Source of the DNA: GCA-2737595 sp037138535
GTDB taxonomy: Bacteria; Actinomycetota; Actinomycetes; Nanopelagicales; Nanopelagicaceae
Reading direction: 5' to 3'
NCBI GenBank assembly: GCA_037138535.1
Contig: JBAXIG010000005.1
Coordinates: 1-42,734, forward strand
DNA length: 42,734 nucleotides
This document shows positions 32,199-39,478 of the stretch, piece by piece. A program made the translations under genes and the position numbers. Numbering within the stretch: the stretch's first letter is position 1; each line of letters begins with the position of its first letter. The notes below the pieces were generated by a model. The model was not told the origin of the DNA. It ran no database searches and saw nothing but the letters and a program-made list of their open reading frames with translations.

Positions 32199-33641
32199 GT
32201 GGTCAACCCTCCGAAAATGCCAGAACGGCGCCGACGTTCGCGCTTTTCGTTGGCCACCGCCACGCTTTCCATCGGCGTCTTGGCGCTCTCCTTGGTCTCG
32301 TGGGTCACCTTCGACCACGTCACTTCTTCCATTACTCGAGAGGAAGTTTTCAAGGGAATCAAAGTTCGCCCAGATCGCTCAGCAGGCGCTTCGGTTAACT
32401 ACTTGTTGGTGGGCTCCGATACCCGCGAGGGGCTGACCAAACAACAACTTCATGACCTGCGAGTGGGCAGCGTGGCAACTTCGGCGGGAAAGCGCTCTGA
32501 TACCGCGATTCTGATCCACATCAGCAAGAACCGTGATCACGCCACCATCATCTCGATTCCACGAGATACATACGCTGACGTCCCCGAATGGACCGATAGT
32601 AAAGGAGTGGTTCATAGTGCTCACCACTCAAAAATCAATGCAACCTTCGGCCAAGGTGGCGCACCTCTACTCATCGCGACTATTGAAAATATGACTCAGA
32701 TACGCATTGATCACTACGTCGAAGTGAACTTTGCTGGGTTCGCAAATTTGGTAGATGCCGTGGGAGGCGTTGACATCTGTACCACGACCGCCATCCACGA
32801 TGAAAAGAGCCATATCGATCTCGCTGCAGGAAAACATCATCTAGATGGAATTACCGCTTTGAAATACGTTCGAGCCCGATATTTCGATGGCATGGGAGAC
32901 CTCGGACGTATGAAACGTCAGCAGAAGTTCATCGCATCCATGATTTCTGCGACTACTAGCACTGAAACTCTACTTAACCCAGTAAAGCTTCTCAGCGTAA
33001 TTAACGCCGGCCTTGCAACGGTCACCACAGATCCGGATTTGCAAAAAGATGATTTAGTCACCTTGGCCACGCAAATGAAATCGCTCTCATCTTCTAACCT
33101 CAACATGTTGACGGTTCCATTTTCTAACGAAAATTACTCAAATGACGGAGTTTCTGGCGCTGTACTTTGGGATCCGGATCTCGCTCCAAAACTTTGGCAA
33201 CGCATCAAAGAGGACATCCCTGTTGCCCCCACTCCTAAAGTCGTAAAAAAGGGCGGCGCACTTACTATGCCGCCTGCCAACATTGTCGTTGAAGTACAGA
33301 ACGGAACTTCGATTAATGGGCTTGCAGCAAAAGCAGCACAAGACCTCACCGCGGCCGGTTTTGTCAACGGGGCGCCGCCTTCTACTGCCCTCACAACTGT
33401 GAAGACGACAACCATTACGTACGATCCAACTTACGCGGATTCGTTGCGCACCCTTAAAGCCGCTCTCCCTAACGCGCTCAGCGTGGAAAAGAAGAACTTA
33501 GGAAAAAAGTTCATCGTTACATTGGGGCCGGAGTACAAATCAATTGCTAAGTTCACCGCTCCAAAGAGTGCGCCTATTCCAACGCCGATTGAAACATCAC
33601 CGTTTGATGTGCGAACGGGCACAGACACTTCCTGCAAATAG
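32199..33641 (+). CDS. LytR-CpsA-Psr family glycan ligase with LytR_C domain
   Basis: A 480-residue protein with a short basic N-terminus, one transmembrane helix (about 18-40) and an extracellular LCP domain (about 65-250): 'N-Y-L-L-V-G-S-D-T-R', 'R-S-D-T-A-I-L', 'I-S-I-P-R-D-T' and 'V-R-A-R-Y-F-D' include the conserved Asp and Arg residues that hold the polyprenyl pyrophosphate. About 350-440 is a LytR_C domain. LCP proteins transfer lipid-linked wall glycans to peptidoglycan. It is divergent from the glycan operon with 37 bp between, which strongly suggests that it attaches that polymer. It may correspond to mycobacterial CpsA (Rv3267), as I recall. Confidence 0.93.
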   Translation: MVNPPKMPERRRRSRFSLATATLSIGVLALSLVSWVTFDHVTSSITREEVFKGIKVRPDRSAGASVNYLLVGSDTREGLTKQQLHDLRVGSVATSAGKRSDTAILIHISKNRDHATIISIPRDTYADVPEWTDSKGVVHSAHHSKINATFGQGGAPLLIATIENMTQIRIDHYVEVNFAGFANLVDAVGGVDICTTTAIHDEKSHIDLAAGKHHLDGITALKYVRARYFDGMGDLGRMKRQQKFIASMISATTSTETLLNPVKLLSVINAGLATVTTDPDLQKDDLVTLATQMKSLSSSNLNMLTVPFSNENYSNDGVSGAVLWDPDLAPKLWQRIKEDIPVAPTPKVVKKGGALTMPPANIVVEVQNGTSINGLAAKAAQDLTAAGFVNGAPPSTALTTVKTTTITYDPTYADSLRTLKAALPNALSVEKKNLGKKFIVTLGPEYKSIAKFTAPKSAPIPTPIETSPFDVRTGTDTSCK

Positions 33642-33643
33642 TT

Positions 33644-34792
33644 TTAGCCGAGTACCTTGCGCGCCATCACTATTCGCTGGATTTGATTGGTTCCTTCGTA
33701 GATCTGCGTGATCTTGGCATCGCGCATCATGCGCTCCAATGGATAATCGCGGGTGTAGCCATAACCTCCGAGAAGTTGCACAGCATCGGTGGTGACTTGC
33801 ATGGCGACATCAGAAGCGAAGCACTTTGATGCGGCACCTAGAAAGGTGAGATCCGGGTCATTGCGCTCGCTCGCCGCTGCAGCGCGGTAAGTAAGTTGGC
33901 GCGCGGCCTCGACTTGCATCGCCATATCGGCAATCATGAATTGAATTCCTTGGAACTCAGCGATGGCTTTGCCGAATTGCTTTCGTTCTTTGATGTAATC
34001 CTTAGCGACATCAATTGCCCCTTGAGCAATTCCGACCGCTTGCGCCGCAATGGTGATACGTGTGTGATCAAGAGTACCCAGCGCGATCTTGAGGCCTTCA
34101 CCCATCTCACCGATCATGCGATCATCGCCCACTCGGACATTATCCAAGTAGACCTCGCGAGTAGGAGAGCCCTTAATGCCAAGCTTGCGTTCTGGCGCAC
34201 CGAATGAAACCCCTGGATCAGATTTCTCAACCAGGAAAGCCGTTACTCCCTTACCACCTTGAGATGGATCACAATTTGCAAAAACCGTATAGAGCTCGCT
34301 GACACCTGCATTGGTAATCCAACGTTTAGCTCCATTGAGGACCCAAGAATCACCGTCTCGTACGGCCCGGGTCTTCATCGAAGCGGTATCACTTCCTGCT
34401 TCAGATTCAGAGAGCGCATAAGACCACATCACTTCGCCCGAAGCCAAGCGAGGAAGCCATCGCTTCTTCTGCTCCTGCGTGCCCTTGAGCATGATCGCCA
34501 TTGATCCGAGTTTGTTTACTGCAGGGATGAGCGCCGAAGATGCACACGCACGGGCGACCTCTTCGATAACAATGCAGATAGCCAAAGCGTCTGCGCCAGC
34601 TCCGCCAAATTCCTCAGGTACATGAAGTGCGTGTAGATCAGACTTCACCAACGCATCGTATGCAGCTTGCGGAAACTCACTCTTTTCATCGGCTTCGGCG
34701 GCATTGGGTGCAATGTGCTTGTCGGCAACGGCGCGGGCAACTGAACGGAGTTCATTGAGTTCTTCTGGAAGGCTATAAAGATCAAAGGTCAT
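33644..34792 (-). CDS. Acyl-CoA dehydrogenase
   Basis: A 382-residue FAD-dependent acyl-CoA dehydrogenase. 'Y-A-L-S-E-S-E-A-G-S-D' (about 126-136) and 'W-V-L-N-G-A-K-R-W-I-T-N-A' mark the middle domain, 'R-K-Q-F-G-K-A-I-A-E-F-Q' the third, and 'Y-E-G-T-N-Q-I-Q-R' carries the catalytic Glu near the end. It introduces the 2,3 double bond in fatty or branched acyl-CoA during oxidation. I recall fadE25 (Rv3274c) at the matching position near purE, purK and birA, so it is probably the orthologue. It is leaderless (TAGCCT). Confidence 0.94.
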   Translation of the reverse strand: MTFDLYSLPEELNELRSVARAVADKHIAPNAAEADEKSEFPQAAYDALVKSDLHALHVPEEFGGAGADALAICIVIEEVARACASSALIPAVNKLGSMAIMLKGTQEQKKRWLPRLASGEVMWSYALSESEAGSDTASMKTRAVRDGDSWVLNGAKRWITNAGVSELYTVFANCDPSQGGKGVTAFLVEKSDPGVSFGAPERKLGIKGSPTREVYLDNVRVGDDRMIGEMGEGLKIALGTLDHTRITIAAQAVGIAQGAIDVAKDYIKERKQFGKAIAEFQGIQFMIADMAMQVEAARQLTYRAAAASERNDPDLTFLGAASKCFASDVAMQVTTDAVQLLGGYGYTRDYPLERMMRDAKITQIYEGTNQIQRIVMARKVLG

Positions 34793-34798
34793 GACGTA

Positions 34799-34804
34799 AG
34801 GCTA
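34799..34804 (-). promoter_or_regulatory. -10 element of acyl-CoA dehydrogenase gene (leaderless)
   Basis: TAGCCT on the minus strand ending 6 nt before ATG 34792. Confidence 0.6.
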
Positions 34805-34860
34805 AACGCCAACCCGAGCAGGCGAAAGCCCAAATCGCCTGGAAGGGGCTGACGAGCAGG

Positions 34861-34866
34861 TAGGTT
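34861..34866 (+). promoter_or_regulatory. -10 element of UDP-glucose dehydrogenase gene (leaderless)
   Basis: TAGGTT ending 6 nt before ATG 34873; no Shine-Dalgarno sequence. Confidence 0.6.
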
Positions 34867-34872
34867 TATCTC

Positions 34873-36183
34873 ATGCTTTCAGTTATTGGAACGGGCTACT
34901 TGGGCGCCACACACGCGGCGTGCATGGCGGAATTGGGCTTTGACGTCATCGGTATAGACACAGATGCGACGAAGATCACTCTTCTTTCCCGGGGCGAGCT
35001 CCCCTTCTATGAGCCCGAGCTCGATGATTTGCTTCGCAAGCATGTCGCCTCTGGAAAGCTGCGCTTTTCGACCAACTTCGCCGATCTCGCTCACGCTGAC
35101 GTGCATTTTATCTGCGTCGGTACCCCCCAGCGAAAAGATGGAAACGCGGCCGACCTGACTTACGTGAATGCAGCCCTTGAAGCCACTGCGGCGCACGCAA
35201 AACCTGGTTCGCTCATCGTCGGAAAATCTACGGTTCCCGTAGGAACTGCTGATGGCCTTTCTGATCGACTTGCAGAGATTAATCCGCACGTTGAATTGGC
35301 GTGGAACCCAGAATTCTTGCGTGAAGGTTTTGCCGTCGAAGATACGCTACGTCCAAACCGCCTGGTAGTGGGTGTGCAATCTGCCCGCGCAGAGGAGCAA
35401 CTTCGCGAAGTTTACGTCTCGCTGCTTAAAGATGGAGTGCCCTGGATCAGCGCGGACTTGCGCACTGCAGAGCTTGTGAAGGTCGCGGCAAACTCATTTC
35501 TGGCGACCAAAATTTCATTTATCAATGCAATGGCTGAGATCTGCGATGCCGCCGGTGGTGATGTCACTGTCTTAGCCAAAGCGATTGGCTACGACCCACG
35601 GATTGGTAATCGCTTTCTGCAGGCAGGAATTGGTTTCGGCGGAGGTTGTCTTCCTAAAGATATTCGTGCGTTCATGGCACGGGCAGAGGAATTAGGCGCT
35701 GATCAGGCGCTGGAATTCCTCCGTGACATTGACTCCATCAATTTGCGCGCCCGCGCCCGCATCATTGACGTGGCTGCGGAATACGGCGACCTCAGGGGCG
35801 AGAAAGTCTTTGTTCTTGGCGCAGCATTTAAGCCTGACAGCGACGATGTGCGCGACTCCCCTGCTCTAGATATCGCCTACGGCATTTCACAACGAGGGGC
35901 CCGAGTAGTGGTAAACGATCCTAAAGCCATGGCGCCGGCAGCCAAACGATTCCCAGATTTGGAATTTACCGACGATCTGCTCGCTGGTGCGAAAGATGCT
36001 CACTTAATCTTGCACCTCACCGAGTGGAAAGAGTATCGCGCGCTTGCTCCTGCAGATTTTGCAAAGGTGGTCGCAAACAAAGTCATCATCGATGGACGAA
36101 ACGCACTCGACGGTAACTCCTGGTGCGACGCTGGATTTATCTACCGCGCGCCGGGCAGACCCACTCTCACCCCGAAGAAGTGA
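34873..36183 (+). CDS. ugd: UDP-glucose 6-dehydrogenase
   Basis: A 436-residue enzyme that oxidises UDP-glucose twice at C6 to UDP-glucuronate, using NAD. The N-terminal Rossmann loop is 'V-I-G-T-G-Y-L-G', 'V-G-T-P' and 'S-T-V-P-V-G-T' follow, 'N-P-E-F-L-R-E-G' (145-152) binds substrate, and catalytic Cys259 is in 'F-G-G-G-C-L-P-K-D'. The latter and the length fit UGD rather than the WecC/WbpA group. It may supply uronic acid for wall glycans. The next gene overlaps by GTGA. Confidence 0.93.
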   Translation: MLSVIGTGYLGATHAACMAELGFDVIGIDTDATKITLLSRGELPFYEPELDDLLRKHVASGKLRFSTNFADLAHADVHFICVGTPQRKDGNAADLTYVNAALEATAAHAKPGSLIVGKSTVPVGTADGLSDRLAEINPHVELAWNPEFLREGFAVEDTLRPNRLVVGVQSARAEEQLREVYVSLLKDGVPWISADLRTAELVKVAANSFLATKISFINAMAEICDAAGGDVTVLAKAIGYDPRIGNRFLQAGIGFGGGCLPKDIRAFMARAEELGADQALEFLRDIDSINLRARARIIDVAAEYGDLRGEKVFVLGAAFKPDSDDVRDSPALDIAYGISQRGARVVVNDPKAMAPAAKRFPDLEFTDDLLAGAKDAHLILHLTEWKEYRALAPADFAKVVANKVIIDGRNALDGNSWCDAGFIYRAPGRPTLTPKK

Positions 36184-36578
36184 GCATGCAAGCGGCTATT
36201 GACGGCATGCTCGCACTAAACACTTGGGCGATTGTTGGCTTGAGTAATAACAGCGAGCGTCCAGCCTACGGAGTGGCTGCACTTCTGCAGGCCAAAGGAC
36301 ACAGAATCGTCCCAGTCCACCCATCCGCACCGTTGGTTCATGGCGAGCAGGGTTACGCAACTCTCAAAGAGATTCCATTCGCCGTTGATGTAGTCGATTT
36401 ATTTGTGAACTCAGCTCTGGTAGCGGATTTGGTAGCTGAATCAATAGACATTGGAGCCAAGGGTGTGTGGCTGCAATTGGGAGTCATTGATGATCTTGCC
36501 GTACAAAATGCGAAGTCAGTCGGCTTGCTCACGGTAATGGATCGCTGTCCTGCAATCGAATATGCGAAGAAAAGTTAG
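36180..36578 (+). CDS. CoA-binding domain protein (YccU-like)
   Basis: A 132-residue protein with a Rossmann-like CoA-binding domain (PF13380 type): 'W-A-I-V-G-L-S-N-N-S-E-R-P-A-Y-G-V', 'I-V-P-V-H-P', 'D-L-F-V-N-S' and 'G-V-W-L-Q-L-G'. The metabolic role of these small proteins is unknown. GTG 36180 overlaps the ugd stop by 4 bp (GTGA); ATG 36186 is a second candidate. It overlaps the 3' end of purE by 4 bp. Confidence 0.87.
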   Translation: MSMQAAIDGMLALNTWAIVGLSNNSERPAYGVAALLQAKGHRIVPVHPSAPLVHGEQGYATLKEIPFAVDVVDLFVNSALVADLVAESIDIGAKGVWLQLGVIDDLAVQNAKSVGLLTVMDRCPAIEYAKKS

Positions 36579-37087
36579 AAACCAGTTTTATTTTCTCGCC
36601 TGGCTTTGAGTGAGGCACCTTTTGCAACTGCCTCATCGTGAAGGTCGCCTGCATATTTGGAAAGAGTTGCCTCAATGGCAGGATCAGAGATACTCAAAAT
36701 TCTAGCCGCCAACAAACCCGCATTCTTAGCATTACCAATTCCGACAGTAGCCACCGGAATACCTCCCGGCATTTGCACAATGCTGAGCAGCGAATCCATT
36801 CCAGCTAAATCTTTCAGCGGAACTGGAACCCCAATAACGGGAAGAGTTGTGACAGATGCCAGCATCCCAGGAAGATGCGCCGCCCCACCTGCGCCAGCGA
36901 TGATGACTCGATAACCGGCATTCACTGCACCCTTGCCGAAGGCCATCATTTCTTCTGGCATGCGATGCGCAGAGAGCACCGATACGTCATGAGCGATGCC
37001 CAATTCTTTGAGAATGTTTGCTGCCGCTTCCATCACCGGCCAATCTGAATCGGAGCCCATCACGATCGCTACAAGTGGCTTACTCAT
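36575..37087 (-). CDS. purE: N5-carboxyaminoimidazole ribonucleotide mutase
   Basis: A 170-residue class I PurE, which moves the carboxyl group from N5 to C4 of the imidazole in purine synthesis. 'M-G-S-D-S-D-W' (10-16), 'S-A-H-R-M-P' (42-47) with the catalytic His, and 'G-A-G-G-A-A-H-L-P-G' are the signature. The start ATG 37087 has CAGGAG 7 nt upstream and overlaps the purK stop by 8 bp. Confidence 0.96.
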   Translation of the reverse strand: MSKPLVAIVMGSDSDWPVMEAAANILKELGIAHDVSVLSAHRMPEEMMAFGKGAVNAGYRVIIAGAGGAAHLPGMLASVTTLPVIGVPVPLKDLAGMDSLLSIVQMPGGIPVATVGIGNAKNAGLLAARILSISDPAIEATLSKYAGDLHDEAVAKGASLKARRENKTGF

Positions 37088-38222
37088 CGTGCTCTCCTGC
37101 TCTGCCGGCGAAGAATTCGGTTGCATGAAGGGCCCGCGCTCTCAGGCGATTGGCGTCTTCACCCAACACGGTGACGTGCCCTACTTTACGACCAGGTCGC
37201 ACCTCTTTCCCATAGAGATGGACTTTGAGCCCCGGATCACGCGCAAAGAGGTGGAGGTAGGCGCGATGCAGATCCGCCGTATCCCCACCCAAGATATTTC
37301 CCATCACCGCAGACGGAGCCCGCATTCCAGTTGCTCCGAGCGGAAGGTCCAAAACTGCTCGCAAGTGTTGTTCAAATTGTGATGTGATCGCCCCTTCGAT
37401 ACTCCAATGTCCGGAGTTGTGTGGGCGCATCGCTAATTCATTTACTAAGAGACGCTCCCCCACAACGAACATTTCAACTGCCATCACGCCCACCACGCCA
37501 GTTTGTTCAGCGATAGAAAGCGCAATTGCTTGAGCTTTGCCGGCGAGCGCTTCAGAGAGGTGCGGTGCTGGCGTAATTGTTTGAACGCAGATTCCACTCT
37601 CTTGAATTGTCTCGGTGACGGCCCAAACCGCTGCTTGCCCATGTGGAGAGCGCGCTACTAGCACAGATATTTCTGCATCGAATGGAACTAATTCTTCAAG
37701 AAGTAATCCACCATGCTTCAGCAATTCTCTGAGTTCATTCTCATTCTCAACCCGCCATACGCCCTTACCGTCGTACCCGCCAATCAGAGACTTCGCGATG
37801 CAGGGAAAACCGAACTCGCGAGCTTCATCGATGTGGGCAACTTGTCTCCATCGCGGAGAGAACTCGGCGGCTACGAGTTCGCGCATCTTCACTTTCTCCT
37901 GGGCGTATTGAAGTGCATTCGGTCCGGGCTGAAGCTTTGCTTCCAGCCCTTCACTCGCAATTCGACGAAGAAGCGCGTTCGGTACATGCTCGTGATCGAA
38001 GGTGACTACATCGCAACTAGCAACAAATGTGCGCAAAGTTTCATAATCGCGGAAGTCGCCAATGACGACATCGGGAATCACTTGAGTCGCGCATTCGTTT
38101 GCTGATTCCGCCATCAGCCGAAGGTGAATTCCCAGCGCTCCCGCGGGCGCAGCCATCATTCGAGCGAGCTGGCCGCCACCAATAACACCCACTATGGGCG
38201 GTGAATTCCGGCGATAAGTCAT
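37080..38222 (-). CDS. purK: N5-carboxyaminoimidazole ribonucleotide synthase
   Basis: A 380-residue ATP-grasp enzyme which carboxylates AIR with bicarbonate and ATP, ahead of PurE in purine synthesis. 'G-V-I-G-G-G-Q-L-A-R-M-M' starts the fold, 'G-G-Y-D-G-K-G' (about 152-158) is the glycine loop, and 'E-L-A-M-R-P-H-N-S-G-H' (about 264-274) holds metal ligands. ATG 38222 has TAGGCT 6 nt upstream and no ribosome-binding site. Confidence 0.96.
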   Translation of the reverse strand: MTYRRNSPPIVGVIGGGQLARMMAAPAGALGIHLRLMAESANECATQVIPDVVIGDFRDYETLRTFVASCDVVTFDHEHVPNALLRRIASEGLEAKLQPGPNALQYAQEKVKMRELVAAEFSPRWRQVAHIDEAREFGFPCIAKSLIGGYDGKGVWRVENENELRELLKHGGLLLEELVPFDAEISVLVARSPHGQAAVWAVTETIQESGICVQTITPAPHLSEALAGKAQAIALSIAEQTGVVGVMAVEMFVVGERLLVNELAMRPHNSGHWSIEGAITSQFEQHLRAVLDLPLGATGMRAPSAVMGNILGGDTADLHRAYLHLFARDPGLKVHLYGKEVRPGRKVGHVTVLGEDANRLRARALHATEFFAGRAGEHDE

Positions 38223-38228
38223 GTCCTC

Positions 38229-38234
38229 AGCCTA
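38229..38234 (-). promoter_or_regulatory. -10 element of purK (leaderless)
   Basis: TAGGCT on the minus strand ending 6 nt before ATG 38222. It is an exact inverted copy of the gtrA -10 7 bp away. Confidence 0.65.
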
Positions 38235-38241
38235 CGGGCGA

Positions 38242-38247
38242 TAGGCT
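38242..38247 (+). promoter_or_regulatory. -10 element of gtrA-like gene (leaderless)
   Basis: TAGGCT ending 7 nt before GTG 38255. It decides the start of the GtrA-like protein. Confidence 0.62.
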
Positions 38248-38254
38248 CCACTTC

Positions 38255-38692
38255 GTGTTGAAGAAGCGGATGCTGGAAATGCTCCAGTTCGGCATCGTCG
38301 GTGGCATCGCCTACGCGGTGAATTTTCTCGCTTTCAACCTCCTCGTGCACACCTCCTCGGCTCCGCTTGCTGCACATCCGGTCACTGGTCTGATCACAGC
38401 CGGCATCATTTCCACCGTAGTGGCCTTTGTCGGAAATCGACTCTTCACCTGGAGCCATCGCACGACTGGTTCGGTGGTGCGCGAAATATCCATCTTCTTG
38501 GCGCTGAACGCAGTAGGGGTTGCCATCGCAGCCGCAGCGCTGGCGGTTTCCCGTTACGTGCTCCACTTTGATTCTGGTCTTGCCGACAACATCAGCGGAA
38601 ACGTAATTGGAGTAGGGCTTGGCACCATCTTCCGATATTGGAGTTACGGCAAGTTTGTGTTTACCGGAGATGGAAAACGTCCCCAGCAGTAA
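38255..38692 (+). CDS. GtrA-like membrane protein
   Basis: A 145-residue protein with four transmembrane helices (about 10-30, 40-62, 75-97, 110-135) and the GtrA pattern: 'L-Q-F-G-I-V-G-G-I-A-Y-A-V-N', 'F-V-G-N-R-L-F-T-W' and the C-terminal 'F-R-Y-W-S-Y-G-K-F-V-F'. GtrA proteins move or position polyprenyl-phosphate sugars for surface glycosylation. Rv3277 holds the same place between purK and birA in M. tuberculosis, as I recall. GTG 38255 is chosen because of the -10 hexamer. The 3' end overlaps convergent birA by 32 bp. Confidence 0.88.
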   Translation: MLKKRMLEMLQFGIVGGIAYAVNFLAFNLLVHTSSAPLAAHPVTGLITAGIISTVVAFVGNRLFTWSHRTTGSVVREISIFLALNAVGVAIAAAALAVSRYVLHFDSGLADNISGNVIGVGLGTIFRYWSYGKFVFTGDGKRPQQ

Positions 38693-39416
38693 GGACGTGA
38701 TCGCCTGCATCATTGCTAATGAGAAGTGCGCCAGTTGCATTAATTCCCACCGCAGTGCCCACGATCGACTCACCCTTGACCATTTCTGCGCGTACTCGCG
38801 ATCCAATCGTTGAAGAGAGATCTTTGTAACTTTCCAGGAATTCAACACCTCCAAGCGTCGTCAGATGAGCAAAGCGTTTAACAATCTCAGTGATGAGAAA
38901 CTCACGGGCAGGTGATTCGTCGCGTTCCATCACAATTGAAGTAGCGCGATCATCAGGCTTCTCGCTATCGGTGAGAGAGATATTTATTCCCACACCAATC
39001 ACCACCCCGCCACCGGAGGTACTCGCCAGAATGCCACCCAATTTTCGATCGCTCACCATTAAATCGTTAGGCCACTTCAGTAAGACTGGAATGGTGGTGG
39101 TGGAGCGCAGTGCATGAGCAGCTGCCACTCCCATGAGAAGGGGCGCCATCAGCAGCGGCGCCGGCCAATAGAGAGAGAAGAGCAATCCACTGCCCTTGGG
39201 GGCGCTCCATGATCGATCGAGCCGGCCCCGACCTGCGCTCTGCTCCTCGGCCACCAGCAGGGCGGCTCGATCCGATTTCCCTCGGTTGGCTAAATCAGCA
39301 TTGGTCGATCCGGTGCTCTCCACGACTTCAATGGCTTCGGCTGGCAGGCAAGATTCCAGCAGGTGGACCAGGAGTTCCCGATCAAGCGGGAGTCGTGGGG
39401 CAGATGGCCAGGTCAT
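38661..39416 (-). CDS. birA: Biotin-[acetyl-CoA carboxylase] ligase
   Basis: A 251-residue group I biotin ligase without a DNA-binding domain. 'S-T-G-S-T-N-A-D' and 'G-R-G-R-L-D-R-S-W' (biotinyl-AMP loop), then 'K-W-P-N-D-L-M', are the signature, and a small C-terminal SH3-like part is present. It attaches biotin to the carrier domain of acyl-CoA carboxylase, whose subunits are coded alongside. ATG 39416 is preferred to the upstream frame because TACGGT ends 7 nt before it. Confidence 0.94.
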   Translation of the reverse strand: MTWPSAPRLPLDRELLVHLLESCLPAEAIEVVESTGSTNADLANRGKSDRAALLVAEEQSAGRGRLDRSWSAPKGSGLLFSLYWPAPLLMAPLLMGVAAAHALRSTTTIPVLLKWPNDLMVSDRKLGGILASTSGGGVVIGVGINISLTDSEKPDDRATSIVMERDESPAREFLITEIVKRFAHLTTLGGVEFLESYKDLSSTIGSRVRAEMVKGESIVGTAVGINATGALLISNDAGDHVLTAGDVFHLR

Positions 39417-39422
39417 GTTGAG

Positions 39423-39429
39423 TACCGTA
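39423..39429. promoter_or_regulatory. Shared bidirectional -10 of birA and acyl-CoA carboxylase genes
   Basis: The 7-mer TACCGTA: on the minus strand TACGGT lies 7 nt before birA ATG 39416, and on the plus strand TACCGT (39423-39428) lies 46 nt before the carboxylase gene and 5 nt before a 14-codon leader ORF. The geometry repeats that at dapE/dapD. Confidence 0.58.
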
Positions 39430-39433
39430 GGAC

Positions 39434-39478
39434 ATGAATCGGGAAAAATCTCGTAGCCGAGAGATTGAGGGAGCATGA
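39434..39478 (+). CDS. Possible 14-codon leader ORF before the carboxylase gene
   Basis: ATG 39434 opens a 14-codon frame (M-N-R-E-K-S-R-S-R-E-I-E-G-A) whose TGA overlaps the carboxylase ATG 39475 (ATGA). If translated it would couple to the carboxylase gene; it may be only chance. The carboxylase also has its own GAGG site in this frame. Confidence 0.3.
   Translation: MNREKSRSREIEGA

Noticed and set aside
38219..38854. 211-codon minus-strand frame
   Set aside because: It lies antisense to the GtrA-like gene and overlaps birA; composition is not protein-like and no start signal is present.
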